Shown piece by piece: positions 44,524 through 53,476 of a stretch of 64,000 bases of DNA. Position 1 is the stretch's first letter. Each line of letters opens with the position of its first letter. This DNA comes from Streptacidiphilus sp. ASG 303 (GTDB taxonomy: Bacteria > Actinomycetota > Actinomycetes > Streptomycetales > Streptomycetaceae). Location of the stretch: NCBI RefSeq assembly GCF_020991365.1, contig NZ_JAJLRA010000010.1:1-64000 (forward strand). The letters run 5' to 3'. A program made the translations under genes and the position numbers. The notes beneath the pieces are model-generated. The model had not been told where the DNA came from. It ran no database searches and saw only the letters and a program-made list of their open reading frames with translations.

Positions 44524-45516
44524 ATGAAGAAGCTGATCAACGCCCCGGACCAGGTGGTCCCGGACGCCCTGCGCGGACTGGCCGCCGCCCACCCCGAGCT
44601 CGCCGTGGACGTGGCCGCCCGCACCGTCGTCCGCCGCGACGCGCCGGTCGCGGGCAAGGTCGGCCTGGTCTCCGGCGGCGGCACCGGCCACGAGCCGCTG
44701 CACGCGGGCTTCGTCGGACCGGGGATGCTGGACGCCGCCTGTCCCGGCGAGGTGTTCACCTCCCCCGTGCCCGACCAGATGGCGGCCGCGACCCGCGCGG
44801 TCGACGGCGGCGCGGGCGTGCTGCACATCGTGAAGAACTACACCGGCGACGTGCTCAACTTCCGGATGGCCGCCGAGCTCTGCGAGGACGAGGGCGTGGA
44901 GGTCCGGCAGGTCGTGGTCGACGACGACGTGGCCGTCACCGACAGCCTGTACACGGCGGGGCGGCGCGGCACGGGCGCCACCGTGTTCGTGGAGAAGCTG
45001 GCGGGCGCGGCCGCCGACACCGGCGCGCCGCTCGCCGAGGTGGCGGCGGTGGCCCGGCGGGTCGACGCGTGCTCCCGCAGCTTCGGGGTCGCCCTCACGG
45101 CCTGCACCACGCCGGCGAAGGGCACCCCCACCTTCGACCTGCCGGCGGACGAGCTGGAGCTCGGCATCGGCATCCACGGGGAGCCCGGCCGGGAGCGGCG
45201 TCCGATGATGTCCGCCCGGGAGATCGCCGAGGCCGTCCTGGACGCGGTGCTGGCCGACCTCCCGCCGGGCGGCCCGGTGCTGGCCCTGGTCAACGGCATG
45301 GGCGCCACCCCGCTCCTGGAGCTGTACGTGCTGTACGGGGAGGTGGACCGCATCCTGCGGGAGCGCGGCGTGGAGGTCGCGCGCTGCCTGGTGGGGAACT
45401 ACGTGACCAGCCTGGACATGGCGGGCTGCTCGGTCACGCTGTGCCGGGCCGACGACGCGCTGCTGCGGCTGTGGGACGCCCCCGTGCGCACGCCCGCGCT
45501 GCGCTGGGGGTGCTGA
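44524..45516 (+). CDS. dhaK: PEP-dependent dihydroxyacetone kinase, substrate-binding subunit DhaK
   Basis: 330 residues. It binds dihydroxyacetone covalently through a histidine (IGIHGEPG, H218) and receives phosphate from DhaL. Other family motifs: [55 protein letters not shown] and [20 protein letters not shown] 44524 follows GAGAGGAGCCGGCG. First gene of dhaKLM. Dihydroxyacetone would become DHAP, the same product as the GlpK-GlpD route in this window. Confidence 0.95.
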   Translation: MKKLINAPDQVVPDALRGLAAAHPELAVDVAARTVVRRDAPVAGKVGLVSGGGTGHEPLHAGFVGPGMLDAACPGEVFTSPVPDQMAAATRAVDGGAGVLHIVKNYTGDVLNFRMAAELCEDEGVEVRQVVVDDDVAVTDSLYTAGRRGTGATVFVEKLAGAAADTGAPLAEVAAVARRVDACSRSFGVALTACTTPAKGTPTFDLPADELELGIGIHGEPGRERRPMMSAREIAEAVLDAVLADLPPGGPVLALVNGMGATPLLELYVLYGEVDRILRERGVEVARCLVGNYVTSLDMAGCSVTLCRADDALLRLWDAPVRTPALRWGC

Positions 45517-45700
45517 CCACGGCGGGCCGGTCGCGCCGGGCCGGTCCCGCCGCGCCCGGGCGGAGGCCCGGCGCGGACGGCCCGGCCCGGGTGCGGGCGC
45601 CGGTCCGGTCCCGGGCGGTCCGGGACCGGACCGCGGTGCAGGAGAGCCGACAGCGGGGTGCCCGGCCGCCGGGCGCCCCAGGCAGGAGCGGAGAAACCGG

Positions 45701-46417
45701 ATGCCCACCGTCCCCGTCCTCGACACCGCCTTCTTCCGGCACTGGCTGGAGCTGGCCGCCGACACCGTCCGCCGCGAGAGCGCCCGGCTGACCGAGCTGG
45801 ACTCCCCCATCGGCGACGCCGACCACGGCACCAACATGGACCGCGGCTTCACCGCGGCCCGCCTCGCGGTGCTCCAGGACCCGCCGCAGAGCCCCGGCGG
45901 GCTGCTGGTGACCGTCGGCCGGACCCTGATCTCCAGCGTGGGCGGCGCCTCGGGGCCGCTGTACGGGACCGCGCTGCGGCGGGCCGGCCGGGCGCTGGGC
46001 GACGCGCCGGAGGCCACCCCGCCCGAGCTGGGCGAGGCGCTGGCGGCGGCGGTGGCGGCGGTCCGCGAGCTGGGGGGCGCCGAACCCGGCGACAAGACGA
46101 TGGTCGACGCGCTGCTGCCGGCCTCGCAGGCGTACACCGGCGCGCTGGCGGACGGCCTGGGGGTGGCCGCGGCGCTGGACGCCGCGGCGGGGGCGGCGCT
46201 GGCCGGGGCGGAGGCGACCGTGCCCCTGCTGGCCCGCAAGGGGCGCGCCAGCTACCTCGGGGAGCGCAGCATCGGCCACCAGGACCCGGGGGCCACGTCG
46301 GCGGCGCTGCTGGTGGGGTGCCTGCGGGACGCGGCGGAGGCCCGGCCGGGCGCGGACGGACCGGGCGCGGACGGGCCGGACGCGCCGGGCGCGGACGGGC
46401 CGGAGGAGCGGCGGTGA
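45701..46417 (+). CDS. dhaL: Dihydroxyacetone kinase, ADP-binding subunit DhaL
   Basis: 238 residues. DhaL holds ADP/ATP as a permanent cofactor that is rephosphorylated by DhaM. Motifs: the Mg-binding DSPIGDADHGTNMDRGF, SSVGGASGPLYGTALRRA, GDKTMVDALLPA and LVPLLARKGRASYLGERSIG-like C-terminus ending HQDPGATSAALL. A 25-residue tail of GADGP repeats follows (ADGPGADGPDAPGADGPEER). ATG 45701. The stop overlaps the dhaM start. Confidence 0.94.
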   Translation: MPTVPVLDTAFFRHWLELAADTVRRESARLTELDSPIGDADHGTNMDRGFTAARLAVLQDPPQSPGGLLVTVGRTLISSVGGASGPLYGTALRRAGRALGDAPEATPPELGEALAAAVAAVRELGGAEPGDKTMVDALLPASQAYTGALADGLGVAAALDAAAGAALAGAEATVPLLARKGRASYLGERSIGHQDPGATSAALLVGCLRDAAEARPGADGPGADGPDAPGADGPEERR

Positions 46418-47010
46418 CCGGGTCCGGAGGGGAGGGGGAGCGGGGGTCCGGGCGGGAGGGCGCCGAGGTCGTTCCGATCCGCGGCGGCGCCGTCCCGGCC
46501 GGCGGGGACGTCGTCCCGATCGGCGGGGCGCAGTCCGCCGCGCCCCCGGCGGGGGCGGCGGCGCCCGCGGCGGCCGGCCGGGGCGGTGCGGGCCGGGAGG
46601 GCCCGGCCCGGGTGGGGGTGGTGCTGGTGTCGCACAGCCGGGAGGTGGCCGCCGCCACGGCGGCCATGGCCATGGAGATGGTCGGCACGGGCGACCCGGC
46701 GCCGGTCGGCACGGCGGGCGGCACCGAGGACGGCCGGCTGGGCACCAGCGCGGAGCTGGTCCTGGCCGCGGCCCGGCGGGTGGACGGGGGCGTGGGCGTG
46801 GCGGTGCTGTCGGACCTGGGGAGCGCGGTGCTGACGGTCAGGGCGCTGCTCGCGGAGGCAGAGGAGAACGGCCTGCCGTTCCCGGTCCGGTTCGCCGACG
46901 CGCCGTTCGTGGAGGGCGCGGTCGCGGCGGTGGTGACCGCCTCGGCGGGCGGGGACCTGGCGGCGGTGGTCGACGCCGCGGAGGAGGCCTACCGGTTCCG
47001 GAAGGGCTGA
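46414..47010 (+). CDS. dhaM: PTS-dependent dihydroxyacetone kinase phosphotransferase subunit DhaM
   Basis: 198 residues from the GTG at 46414 that overlaps the dhaL stop (GTGA). The EIIA-Man-like core begins VGVVLVSHSREVAAATAAMA, with the phospho-histidine in SHSRE, followed by GTEDGRLGTSAELVLAA, VLSDLGSAVLTVRALL and DAPFVEGAVAAVVTAS. It takes phosphate from HPr and re-charges ADP in DhaL. Only the first of the domains found in E. coli DhaM is present, as usual in Gram-positives. The first 65 residues are low-complexity; an in-frame GTG at 46612 would give a standard 132-residue protein. Confidence 0.9.
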   Translation: MTGSGGEGERGSGREGAEVVPIRGGAVPAGGDVVPIGGAQSAAPPAGAAAPAAAGRGGAGREGPARVGVVLVSHSREVAAATAAMAMEMVGTGDPAPVGTAGGTEDGRLGTSAELVLAAARRVDGGVGVAVLSDLGSAVLTVRALLAEAEENGLPFPVRFADAPFVEGAVAAVVTASAGGDLAAVVDAAEEAYRFRKG

Positions 47011-47014
47011 CGCC

Positions 47015-47032
47015 GGCCGGACCGGTCCGGCC
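47015..47032 (+). terminator. Palindromic stem after dhaM
   Basis: GGCCGGACCGGTCCGGCC is a perfect palindrome five bases after the dhaM stop, and its core CGGACCGGTCCG recurs at 47064-47075. Probable termination structure between dhaM and the next gene. Confidence 0.5.
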
Positions 47033-47195
47033 CCCGGCCTCGCCGGCCCCCCGGCCCCGCCGGCGGACCGGTCCGGGCGGGGACGATCGGCCGATCCCGC
47101 CCGTCGGCGGACACCCCGGGGCTACGATCGCGCCCGGGGAGCGCCGGCCGCCCCGGGGGACCCTTCCGGCCGGCCCATGGAGGGGGGACGCGCCC

Positions 47196-48125
47196 ATGCG
47201 CGTGGTCGTGACCGGCGGAGCGGGGTTCATCGGCGCCAACCTGGTGCGGGCCCTGCTGGAGCGGCCGGAGGTCGCGGAGGTCCGGGTGGTGGACGACCTG
47301 TCCACCGGCAGCAAGGCGAACCTGGCGGGCCTCGGCGCGGCCCTGCACGAGGGCAGCGTGCTCGACCCGGCGCTGCTGGACGAGGCGTTCGCGGGCGCCG
47401 ACGCGGTGGTGCACCTGGCGGCGCTGCCGTCGGTGCCGCGCTCGGTCGCCGACCCGGTCGCCAGCCACCACGCCAACGCCACCGGCACCCTGGAGGTGCT
47501 GCAGGCGGCCCGGCGGGCCGGGGACCTCTACGTGGCGGCGGCGTCCTCGTCGTCGGTGTACGGCGCCAACCGGGAGCTGCCGAAGCGCGAGGCGATGCGG
47601 ACCGCGCCGATGAGCCCGTACGCAGTGAGCAAGCTGGCCACCGAGGCGTACCTGACCGCCTTCCACCACTGCTACGGGCTGGACGTGCTGCCGTTCCGGT
47701 TCTTCAACGTCTTCGGCCCGCTGCAGCCGGCCGGGCACGCCTACGCGGCGGTGGTCCCGGCGTTCGTCGACGCGGCGCTGGCGGGGCGGCCGCTGCAGGT
47801 GCACGGCGACGGCGGGCAGACCCGTGACTTCACCTTCGTCGGGACGGTGACGCGGGTGCTGTGCGACGCGGTGCTGCGGCGGGTGGTCCACCCCGACCCG
47901 GTGAACCTGGCCTTCGGGACCCGCACCTCGCTGACCGAACTGGTCGCCGAACTGGAGTCGGTGCTGGGCCGGCCCGTCGCGGTGGAGCACACCGCGCCGC
48001 GCCCCGGCGACGTCCGGGACTCGCAGGCGGACAACGCCCGGCTGCGGTCGCTCTTCCCCGACGTGCGGCCGGTGCCGCTGCGCGAGGGGCTGGAGCGGAC
48101 CGTGGAGTGGTTCCGCGAGTCCTGA
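47196..48125 (+). CDS. NAD-dependent sugar epimerase/dehydratase (GalE-like SDR)
   Basis: 309-residue extended short-chain dehydrogenase: NAD-binding TGGAGFIGANLVRALL, VVDDLSTGSKANL, VHLAALPSVPRSV, the catalytic Ser in AAASSSSVYGANRELPKREA and Tyr/Lys in MSPYAVSKLATEAY, then RFFNVFGPLQ and the C-terminal DFTFVGTVTRVL. This pattern fits UDP-glucose/UDP-GlcNAc 4-epimerases of the WbpP/GalE type that supply sugar nucleotides for polysaccharides. ATG 47196 follows ATGGAGGGGGGACG. First gene of the surface-glycan region. Confidence 0.88.
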   Translation: MRVVVTGGAGFIGANLVRALLERPEVAEVRVVDDLSTGSKANLAGLGAALHEGSVLDPALLDEAFAGADAVVHLAALPSVPRSVADPVASHHANATGTLEVLQAARRAGDLYVAAASSSSVYGANRELPKREAMRTAPMSPYAVSKLATEAYLTAFHHCYGLDVLPFRFFNVFGPLQPAGHAYAAVVPAFVDAALAGRPLQVHGDGGQTRDFTFVGTVTRVLCDAVLRRVVHPDPVNLAFGTRTSLTELVAELESVLGRPVAVEHTAPRPGDVRDSQADNARLRSLFPDVRPVPLREGLERTVEWFRES

Positions 48126-48167
48126 ACCGGGCCGGGGCCCGGGCGGTGCGGGCGGAGGGCGGGCCGG

Positions 48168-48764
48168 TCAGGACTCGCGGCCGTCCGCCGTCCCGGCCGC
48201 ACCGCCCCCGGCACCGCCCCCGGCGGCGCTCCCGTCGGGGCTCCCCGCAGGGCTCCCGTCGGCCGCCGCCCCCGCGATGGCCCTCTCCAGGCCGGAGAAG
48301 GAGAAGTGGGTCTCCGGGTCGCCGCTCAGGGCGTGCCGGAGGCGGCGGGCGGCGCTCTCCCCCAGCTCGGGGAGGGCGTCCGGCGCGAACCAGCCGACCT
48401 CCAGGGACTCGTCGTCGTTCACCCGGGCGTGCCCGCCGACCGCCCGGCAGCGGAAGGTGATCTCCACGTACTGGGCGCTGTCCCCGTTGGGGTAGTGCAG
48501 CATCGGGGAGACGGTGACGCTGGTGATCCGCTCGGGGACCGCCTCCACCCCGGTCTCCTCCCAGCACTCCCGGACCGCGCCGTCGGCGGGCTCCTCGCCG
48601 GGGTCGAGGATGCCGCTGACGACCGACCAGCGGCCGGTGTCGGCGCGGCGGCCGAGCAGCACCCTCCCCTCGTCGTCGACGACGACGGCGGTGACGCCGG
48701 CCAGCCAGAGCGGCCGGGTGCCGACGAGGGAGCGCAGGTCGCGGAGGAACTCGGGAATCGCCAT
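48168..48764 (-). CDS. Nudix hydrolase
   Basis: 198 residues. Complete Nudix box GILDPGEEPADGAVRECWEE continuing TGV after the strand GVTAVVVDDEGRVLLGRRAD. PMLHYPNGDSAQYVEITFRC and DESLEVGWFAPDALPELG complete the fold, followed by a Gly/Ala-rich tail. The N-terminus (MAIPEFLRDLRSLVGTRPLW) is the form common in streptomycete Nudix proteins. TAGGGT six bases before the ATG and no ribosome site suggest a leaderless message. Substrate unknown. Convergent with the epimerase gene. Confidence 0.88.
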   Translation of the reverse strand: MAIPEFLRDLRSLVGTRPLWLAGVTAVVVDDEGRVLLGRRADTGRWSVVSGILDPGEEPADGAVRECWEETGVEAVPERITSVTVSPMLHYPNGDSAQYVEITFRCRAVGGHARVNDDESLEVGWFAPDALPELGESAARRLRHALSGDPETHFSFSGLERAIAGAAADGSPAGSPDGSAAGGGAGGGAAGTADGRES

Positions 48765-49264
48765 GCCCCGACCCTATGCGCCCTCCCGGACCGCACGGCG
48801 GACCGGCCGACCGCCGCGACGGGGCACGCGTACCCGGCCGGGTCGTGCCGTTCCGGTCCGCCGGTCCGCCGGCCCCCGGCGCGGTGCGGGCCGCACCGGC
48901 GGGGAACGGCGGGGCGCGTCGCTCGCCACCACGGGCACGGCGCCGATCGTGGCGCGTGCGGTGACGTCGCTCCTGGTGCCGGTGCCGCTCACCTCGCGTT
49001 CCGCGACCCGGTCGCACGAGGGCGCGCGGACCGGAAGCAGCAGCTGCAGCGGTGGGACCGCCGCCGCTCCGTCGGCGTGGGCGCGACCGTGGCCGCCCTC
49101 GCCCGGTCCACCGTCGCACGCGTCCGGAGTCCCCCGCCGGGGCAGTGGGCCGGGTTCCGGGACGCGGACGCCGCGCCGTCCGGGTGGACCGGTGCCGCCG
49201 ACCGGGCCGTCGGCGCCGTCGACACCTTCGGGCGCCCCTGCGGCGGCGCCCCCGGGGCGGCGCC
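48765..49264. other. 500-bp stretch without a supported gene
   Basis: Between the two leftward genes. A rightward frame reaching 49268 reads partly protein-like (AFRDPVARGRADRKQQLQRW, WTGAADRAVGAVDTFGRPC), but it has no start with a ribosome site and no recognisable family. Possibly a decayed gene; nothing firm. Confidence 0.35.
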
Positions 49265-49963
49265 CTAACGGCTCTCGCGGCCGGGCATCGGCCGGGCCGG
49301 GGAGCCGACCACGGTGGCGCCCGGCGGCACGTCCCGGGTGACGACCGCGGCGGCGCCCACGAAGGCGCCGCGGCCCACCGTGCGGCCCTGGAGGACGACG
49401 GCGTTGCTGCCGACGGTCGCGCCGTCCTCCAGCCGCACCGAGCCGGAGACATTGCCGCCGGGGTAGACGGTGACCCGCTCCCCCAGCACCGCGTCGTGGC
49501 CCACGGTGGCGTTGTAGTGGACCTGGGTGTGCGGGCCGAGCCGGACGCTGCTGGAGACGTAGGCGCCGCCCAGCACGATGCACCCCTCCGCCAGCTCGGT
49601 CTCCGGCGCGACCACCGCGCGGGGGTGCACCAGCGTCGCCGGCCGGGCGCCGCGCTCCTCCAGCAGCAGGACGAGGCGCTGCCGCACGGCGGGGTCGGCG
49701 ATGCCCACCAGGTAGCGGGCGCCGCGCGGCCCCCGCTGCGGGGGCAGGACCGGCAGGTCGCGCACGCGCCCGCCCGCCAGGTGGTCGTCGAGGAAGCCCG
49801 CCACCGCGACCCCCGCGGCCAGGGCGGTGTCCAGGGCCTCCCGGCCCACTCCCCCGGCGCCCGCGATCCACAGCCCGCCGGCGTCGCCCTCGCCCTCCGC
49901 TGCCGGGGCGGGGGCGGGGTGGGGGACGGTCGCGGTGCCGGGTACGGCGATCCTCTGAGACAT
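49265..49963 (-). CDS. NeuD/PglD-family sugar O/N-acyltransferase
   Basis: 232 residues from ATG 49963 (GGCAGGATG upstream; a GTG two codons earlier is possible). A PglD-type N-terminal Rossmann-like domain (LWIAGAGGVGREALDTALAA, VAGFLDDH, YLVGIADPAVRQRLV) is followed by a left-handed beta-helix of hexapeptide repeats (AVVAPETELAEGCIVLGGAY, VHYNATVGHDAVLGERVTVY, VGSNAVVLQGRTVGRGAFVG). His in VGHDAV is the presumed catalytic base. Enzymes of this type acetylate bacterial sugars such as sialic acid or bacillosamine. It fits modification of glycan precursors in this cluster. Confidence 0.87.
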   Translation of the reverse strand: MSQRIAVPGTATVPHPAPAPAAEGEGDAGGLWIAGAGGVGREALDTALAAGVAVAGFLDDHLAGGRVRDLPVLPPQRGPRGARYLVGIADPAVRQRLVLLLEERGARPATLVHPRAVVAPETELAEGCIVLGGAYVSSSVRLGPHTQVHYNATVGHDAVLGERVTVYPGGNVSGSVRLEDGATVGSNAVVLQGRTVGRGAFVGAAAVVTRDVPPGATVVGSPARPMPGRESR

Positions 49964-50101
49964 GGTCACATCCTGCCCGGTCCGAGGCTACGGTGTGGAC
50001 AGCTCGGGGGCCGTGCGGCCGCCGCCGGACCGCGGGGGCGCCCACGGGGCCGGCGGGGCGGGCCGCGCGCTCCCCCGGCCGGGGGATGCGAGGGGGCGGG
50101 C

Positions 50102-51193
50102 ATGAGGGGGTCCGGGGACGTCTCCGGGGCGGCTGCGGCGCGCCGGTCCCGGCTGCCGGGGCCGGACGCGGCCGGCGCGGCGGTGCTGGCCGCCTGCGCG
50201 GTCTGGACGCTGGCCGCGGCCCACGGCCGCGACGCCGCCCGGCCCGAGGGGGTGCTGCTGGCCCTGCTGGCGGTGGCGGCCGGCTACGGCGCCGGGCGGG
50301 TCGCGGGGGCCCTGCTGCCCGCGGCCGCGCCCGCCGCGGCGGCGGTCGCGGCGGGACTGGCGGTTGCGGCGGTGCCCGGCGGGTTGTCCGGCGGGGCGCT
50401 CGCGCCCCCGCTGCACTACGGCAACGCCGACGCCGCGCTGCTCTGCCTGGGGGCCGGGGCGGCCTGCTGCGCCGCCTGGTCCGCGCGCCGCCCACCGGTA
50501 CGGGTGGGCCTGCTGCTGCTGGCCGGGGTCCTGGCGGGGCTGACGGCGGCCGTCGGGTCGGCGGCGGGGTCCGCCGCCGCGGCGGGGACGGTGCTGGTGT
50601 CCTGCGCCGCCGCGCGCCTGCGCCGCCGGGGCCCGCTGCTGGCCGTGCTGGCGCTGTGCGCCGTCCTCGCCGGGGTCGGCACGGTGGCCCTGGCCCGGGG
50701 TGCGGTGCCGCAGCCGCTGCGGGCGCACCTGGTGGCCGGGCTGTCGGAGCGGCGCGTCGCGCTGTGGGACGACGCCCTGGCACAGGTGCGGCTGCACCCG
50801 CTGCGCGGAGTGGGGCCGGGCCGGTTCGGCGAGGTGAGCCCGGCGGCCCGCGCCGACCGGGACACGGCGAAGGCCCACTCGGCGCCGCTCCAGCAGGCGG
50901 CGGAGCAGGGGCTGCCGGGGCTGGCCCTGCTGGTGTGCGCGTTCGCGTGGGCGCTGTGGACGCTGCTGCGCTCCCCCCGGCCGACGGCGGTGGCGCTCTC
51001 CGCCGCGGCCGCGCTGACCGGCCTGGCCGTGCAGGCGTGCGTCGACTGGGTGCTGAGCTTCGCGGCGGTGTCCGCCGGGGCGGGGCTGCTGCTGGGCCTG
51101 GCCGCCGCCCGTCCCACCGGGGGCGAGGGGGCGCCCGGGGGCGCGTCCGGCGGCGGCCGGGAGCGCCCCCGCACCCGGGCAGGGGCCGGCTGA
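50102..51193 (+). CDS. O-antigen ligase/polymerase-like membrane protein
   Basis: 363 residues with about 9-10 hydrophobic helices, Ala/Leu/Gly-rich. A hydrophilic loop (residues about 225-270) carries RRVALWDDALAQVRLHPLRG, VGPGRFG and AHSAPLQQAAEQGLPGLALL. This is the Wzy_C/WaaL (O-antigen ligase superfamily) signature WxxAxxxxxxxPxxGxGxGxF followed by a conserved His. It would polymerise or ligate lipid-linked glycan outside the membrane. ATG 50102. Opposite orientation to the flanking NeuD-like gene. Confidence 0.82.
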   Translation: MRGSGDVSGAAAARRSRLPGPDAAGAAVLAACAVWTLAAAHGRDAARPEGVLLALLAVAAGYGAGRVAGALLPAAAPAAAAVAAGLAVAAVPGGLSGGALAPPLHYGNADAALLCLGAGAACCAAWSARRPPVRVGLLLLAGVLAGLTAAVGSAAGSAAAAGTVLVSCAAARLRRRGPLLAVLALCAVLAGVGTVALARGAVPQPLRAHLVAGLSERRVALWDDALAQVRLHPLRGVGPGRFGEVSPAARADRDTAKAHSAPLQQAAEQGLPGLALLVCAFAWALWTLLRSPRPTAVALSAAAALTGLAVQACVDWVLSFAAVSAGAGLLLGLAAARPTGGEGAPGGASGGGRERPRTRAGAG

Positions 51194-51714
51194 CGGACGC
51201 GGCGTCGGGACGGCGGTCCGGGGCGGCGGCGGTCCGGGGCGGGCGCATCGGCGCGGGGCTCCGCTGCCGGGGAGGAGCCGGACGGGGAGGAGCCGGACGG
51301 GGACACCGCCGGGACCGCCCTCATGCGGACCGCTTTCGTCCGCGCACCCGGTGCATGCCGGCATACGGGCCATCCGGCTCTCCGACCCGGACCACGGCCC
51401 GGGCCCCGCCCGGACCTCCGGCCGTCTCGCCGTGATTGCCGGGGCGGTGCTCGGGGGCCTGCGCCGTCCGGCGGAGCCGGCCGCCAGTGCGGGGGGCTGG
51501 GCGTCGGCGTCGCGACCCTTCTCGACCTGCATCCTGCTCGGTGCCGTCCTCTTCTGCGCGGCCCTCTCCCCGCTGGCCCGCGGCCTTGCAGCCCCGCTCC
51601 GGTCGGGGAACCCGGCGGCTGCTGCCGCCCAGCTGCGCCGACCCGACGCGTTGATCGAGTGTGCGGGTGGCAACCGCTTGACTTGTACCGAGGTCCAACG
51701 TTGAGGCTTGTGGC
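51194..51714. other. Intergenic boundary of insertion island
   Basis: 520 bases before the MerR-hydrolase gene. GC content visibly falls toward 51660-51715. CTTGACTTGTACCGAGGTCC (51678-51697), followed by AACGTTG, carries a TTGACT hexamer and resembles the dyad-containing promoters bound by MerR-family activators. No matching -10 at 19 bases could be fixed. Open frames here are not supported. Confidence 0.4.
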
Positions 51715-52893
51715 ATGGATGAGGCAGATGAGCTGTTCGGCATCGCGGAGGTCTCAGCGCGGATCGGTCTGGCGCCGGACACGCTGCGCTACTTCGAACG
51801 TCAGGGGATCGTGCCCTCTCCTGGGCGCGACAGCACCGGCCGTCGCCAGTACACGGCGGTCGATGTCGAGCTGATCCGCATGTTGGTTCATCTCCGTGAG
51901 ACGGGGATGCCACTGGCCGACATCGCGCAGTTCACAGGCGCCGACGACAAGGTCACCGATCCGGCCGGCCTCCGGCTGGAGCTGCTCACGGCTCACCGCC
52001 GTCGCATCCAGGAGCGCCGCGAGGAGCTGGACCGCGCCCTCGAAGTGATCAGCCGGAAGATCGCGGACTACAGCGACCGGATGACGAGTTCGCTGGAACT
52101 CCTCGACCGGCCGGACTGCACGATCGCCTTCAGCGTCCAGGGCGGGGGGCCGCTGCTGTTCCTCGTTGGTGCGCCGGCGGGGCGGGCCGGCTTTGCAGCG
52201 CTGGCGCACGAGCTTGCAGGACGGTTCAGGGTCGTCACCCACGATCCGCGCGGTATCGGTGCCAGCCGCGCGGTATCGGGGATGGCTGCGCCCACGCCCG
52301 AGGTCCTGGCTGAGGACCTTGCTGCACTCGTCGACCGGTTCACCGGCGGGCCCGCGCTGTTCGTCGGTACCAGCGGCGGTGCCGTGACGCTGCTGGAACT
52401 GGCCAGGCGGTATCCCCACCTGGTCGACCGGGCCGTCCTGCATGAGCCGCCTCTCGTCTCTCTCCTGGACGACGCGGGCCTGGCAGCGCGTGCTGGAGCA
52501 GCGTTCGCAGCGGCGGACACGGACCCTCAACGGGCGGCGCAGGAGTTCTTCGACCTCAGCGGCGCCGGCCACCACACGGGCCCGGATCAGACGCCTCCCA
52601 CGCACATGACCCTGCCCGAGCTGCCGGCTGCGGAACTCGACAAGAACCGCTACTTCCTCGGGCGGATGGCCGGCCCCACGGTGTTCTACGTCCCCGACAT
52701 CGAAGCCACCCGACGGATCTCGGTGGCCCTGTGCGCCGGCGCGCTGAGCCATCACCAGATGGCGCGCCGGGCCACCCGAGCACTGGCTGACCAGCTGGGA
52801 CTGCCTCTGATCGACATGCCCGGCAACCACGTGGGCGCAAGCGCTGAGCCGGCAGAGTTCGCCCGTGCCGTTGTGCCCCTGCTCGAAAGCTGA
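51715..52893 (+). CDS. MerR-family regulator fused to an alpha/beta hydrolase
   Basis: 392 residues. Residues 6-75 form a MerR winged helix (LFGIAEVSARIGLAPDTLRY, FERQGIVPSPGRDSTGRRQY, LRETGMPLADIAQF). Residues 85-130 form the dimerisation helix (RRRIQERREELDRALEVISR). Residues 135-392 are an alpha/beta hydrolase: VQGGGPLLFLVGAPAG, THDPRGIGASRAV, nucleophile elbow VGTSGGAVTLLELARRYPH (S220), ALCAGALSHHQMAR and a C-terminal candidate catalytic His in MPGNHVGASAEP (H372). Known MerR proteins carry small ligand domains, so a complete hydrolase as effector domain is unusual. Lower GC at third positions than neighbours suggests transfer. Start ATG 51715. Confidence 0.88.
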   Translation: MDEADELFGIAEVSARIGLAPDTLRYFERQGIVPSPGRDSTGRRQYTAVDVELIRMLVHLRETGMPLADIAQFTGADDKVTDPAGLRLELLTAHRRRIQERREELDRALEVISRKIADYSDRMTSSLELLDRPDCTIAFSVQGGGPLLFLVGAPAGRAGFAALAHELAGRFRVVTHDPRGIGASRAVSGMAAPTPEVLAEDLAALVDRFTGGPALFVGTSGGAVTLLELARRYPHLVDRAVLHEPPLVSLLDDAGLAARAGAAFAAADTDPQRAAQEFFDLSGAGHHTGPDQTPPTHMTLPELPAAELDKNRYFLGRMAGPTVFYVPDIEATRRISVALCAGALSHHQMARRATRALADQLGLPLIDMPGNHVGASAEPAEFARAVVPLLES

Positions 52894-53112
52894 ACACGAT
52901 CCCCGGCCCCTCCGGGGCTGAGCGGCCCAGGAGGGGCCTCGCCATGCCGCATCGCAACGCCGCACTGACTCCCCGCCACCGTACGTGGGCCGCACGACCC
53001 GTGGTCGAGGGCGGGTAGGCGATCAGTGGGGCGGCCGCTCGGATCCAGGTGCCCTGGCCGACCGTGAAGCGAACCGGCCCACCGGTACGAGCACCCGCGC
53101 CCGGGGCCGCCG

Positions 53113-53278
53113 GTGCACGTCGACGCGCTGCTGACCCAGGAGGTCCTGGCCGACCCGAAGGGGGCAGACAAGCTCACCGACGCGGACCGCCGGGCGCTGT
53201 CACCGCTGTTCAGGACCCATGTGCATCCGTACGGCCGGTTCGAGCTCGCCATGAACAGCCGCCTCCGCCTGGACCTGT
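53113..53278 (+). pseudogene. Tn3-family transposase C-terminal remnant
   Basis: One frame reads LLTQEVLADPKGADKLTDAD then RRALSPLFRTHVHPYGRFEL then AMNSRLRLDL, which is the end of Tn3-type TnpA (LTxxDxRALTPLFWxHVNPYGxFxLDM...RLxL). Only about 50 codons remain and no upstream catalytic portion is present. It marks a transposon scar next to the MerR-hydrolase gene. Confidence 0.7.
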
Positions 53279-53356
53279 CCATCCGGGCGGCGGGCCCGGC
53301 CCGCGCACCCCGCAGGGGGGAACAGCTCCTGCCTCGACGTGAGGTCCGGGCGGCCT

Positions 53357-53476
53357 TCACCGCTGTGCGGTGGGCCGTACCACGATTTCGTTCACGTCGA
53401 CCCTGTCCGGCTGGGTGATGGCGTACGCGATGGCGTCCGTGATCGCTGCGGCCTGTGCCCGAGCAAGGTCAGGGAC
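53357..53476 (-). pseudogene. Short-chain dehydrogenase C-terminal remnant
   Basis: Minus-strand frame ending AAAITDAIAYAITQPDRVDV then NEIVVRPTAQR and a stop. This is the characteristic last helix and strand of classical SDR oxidoreductases (AVxYAxxQPxHVDVNEIxxRPTAQ). The Rossmann and catalytic parts are absent. MerR genes are frequently paired with such reductases, so it may be the broken partner of the MerR-hydrolase gene. Confidence 0.65.

Noticed and set aside
44545-44562. DasR site at the start of dhaK (GGACCAGGTGGTCC)
   Set aside because: The arms are in the opposite order to the dre consensus and lie within coding sequence.
48780-49268. Protein-coding gene on the plus strand ending at 49268
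   Set aside because: Some protein-like stretches, but no ribosome site, no family match from memory and Pro/Gly/Arg-biased elsewhere.
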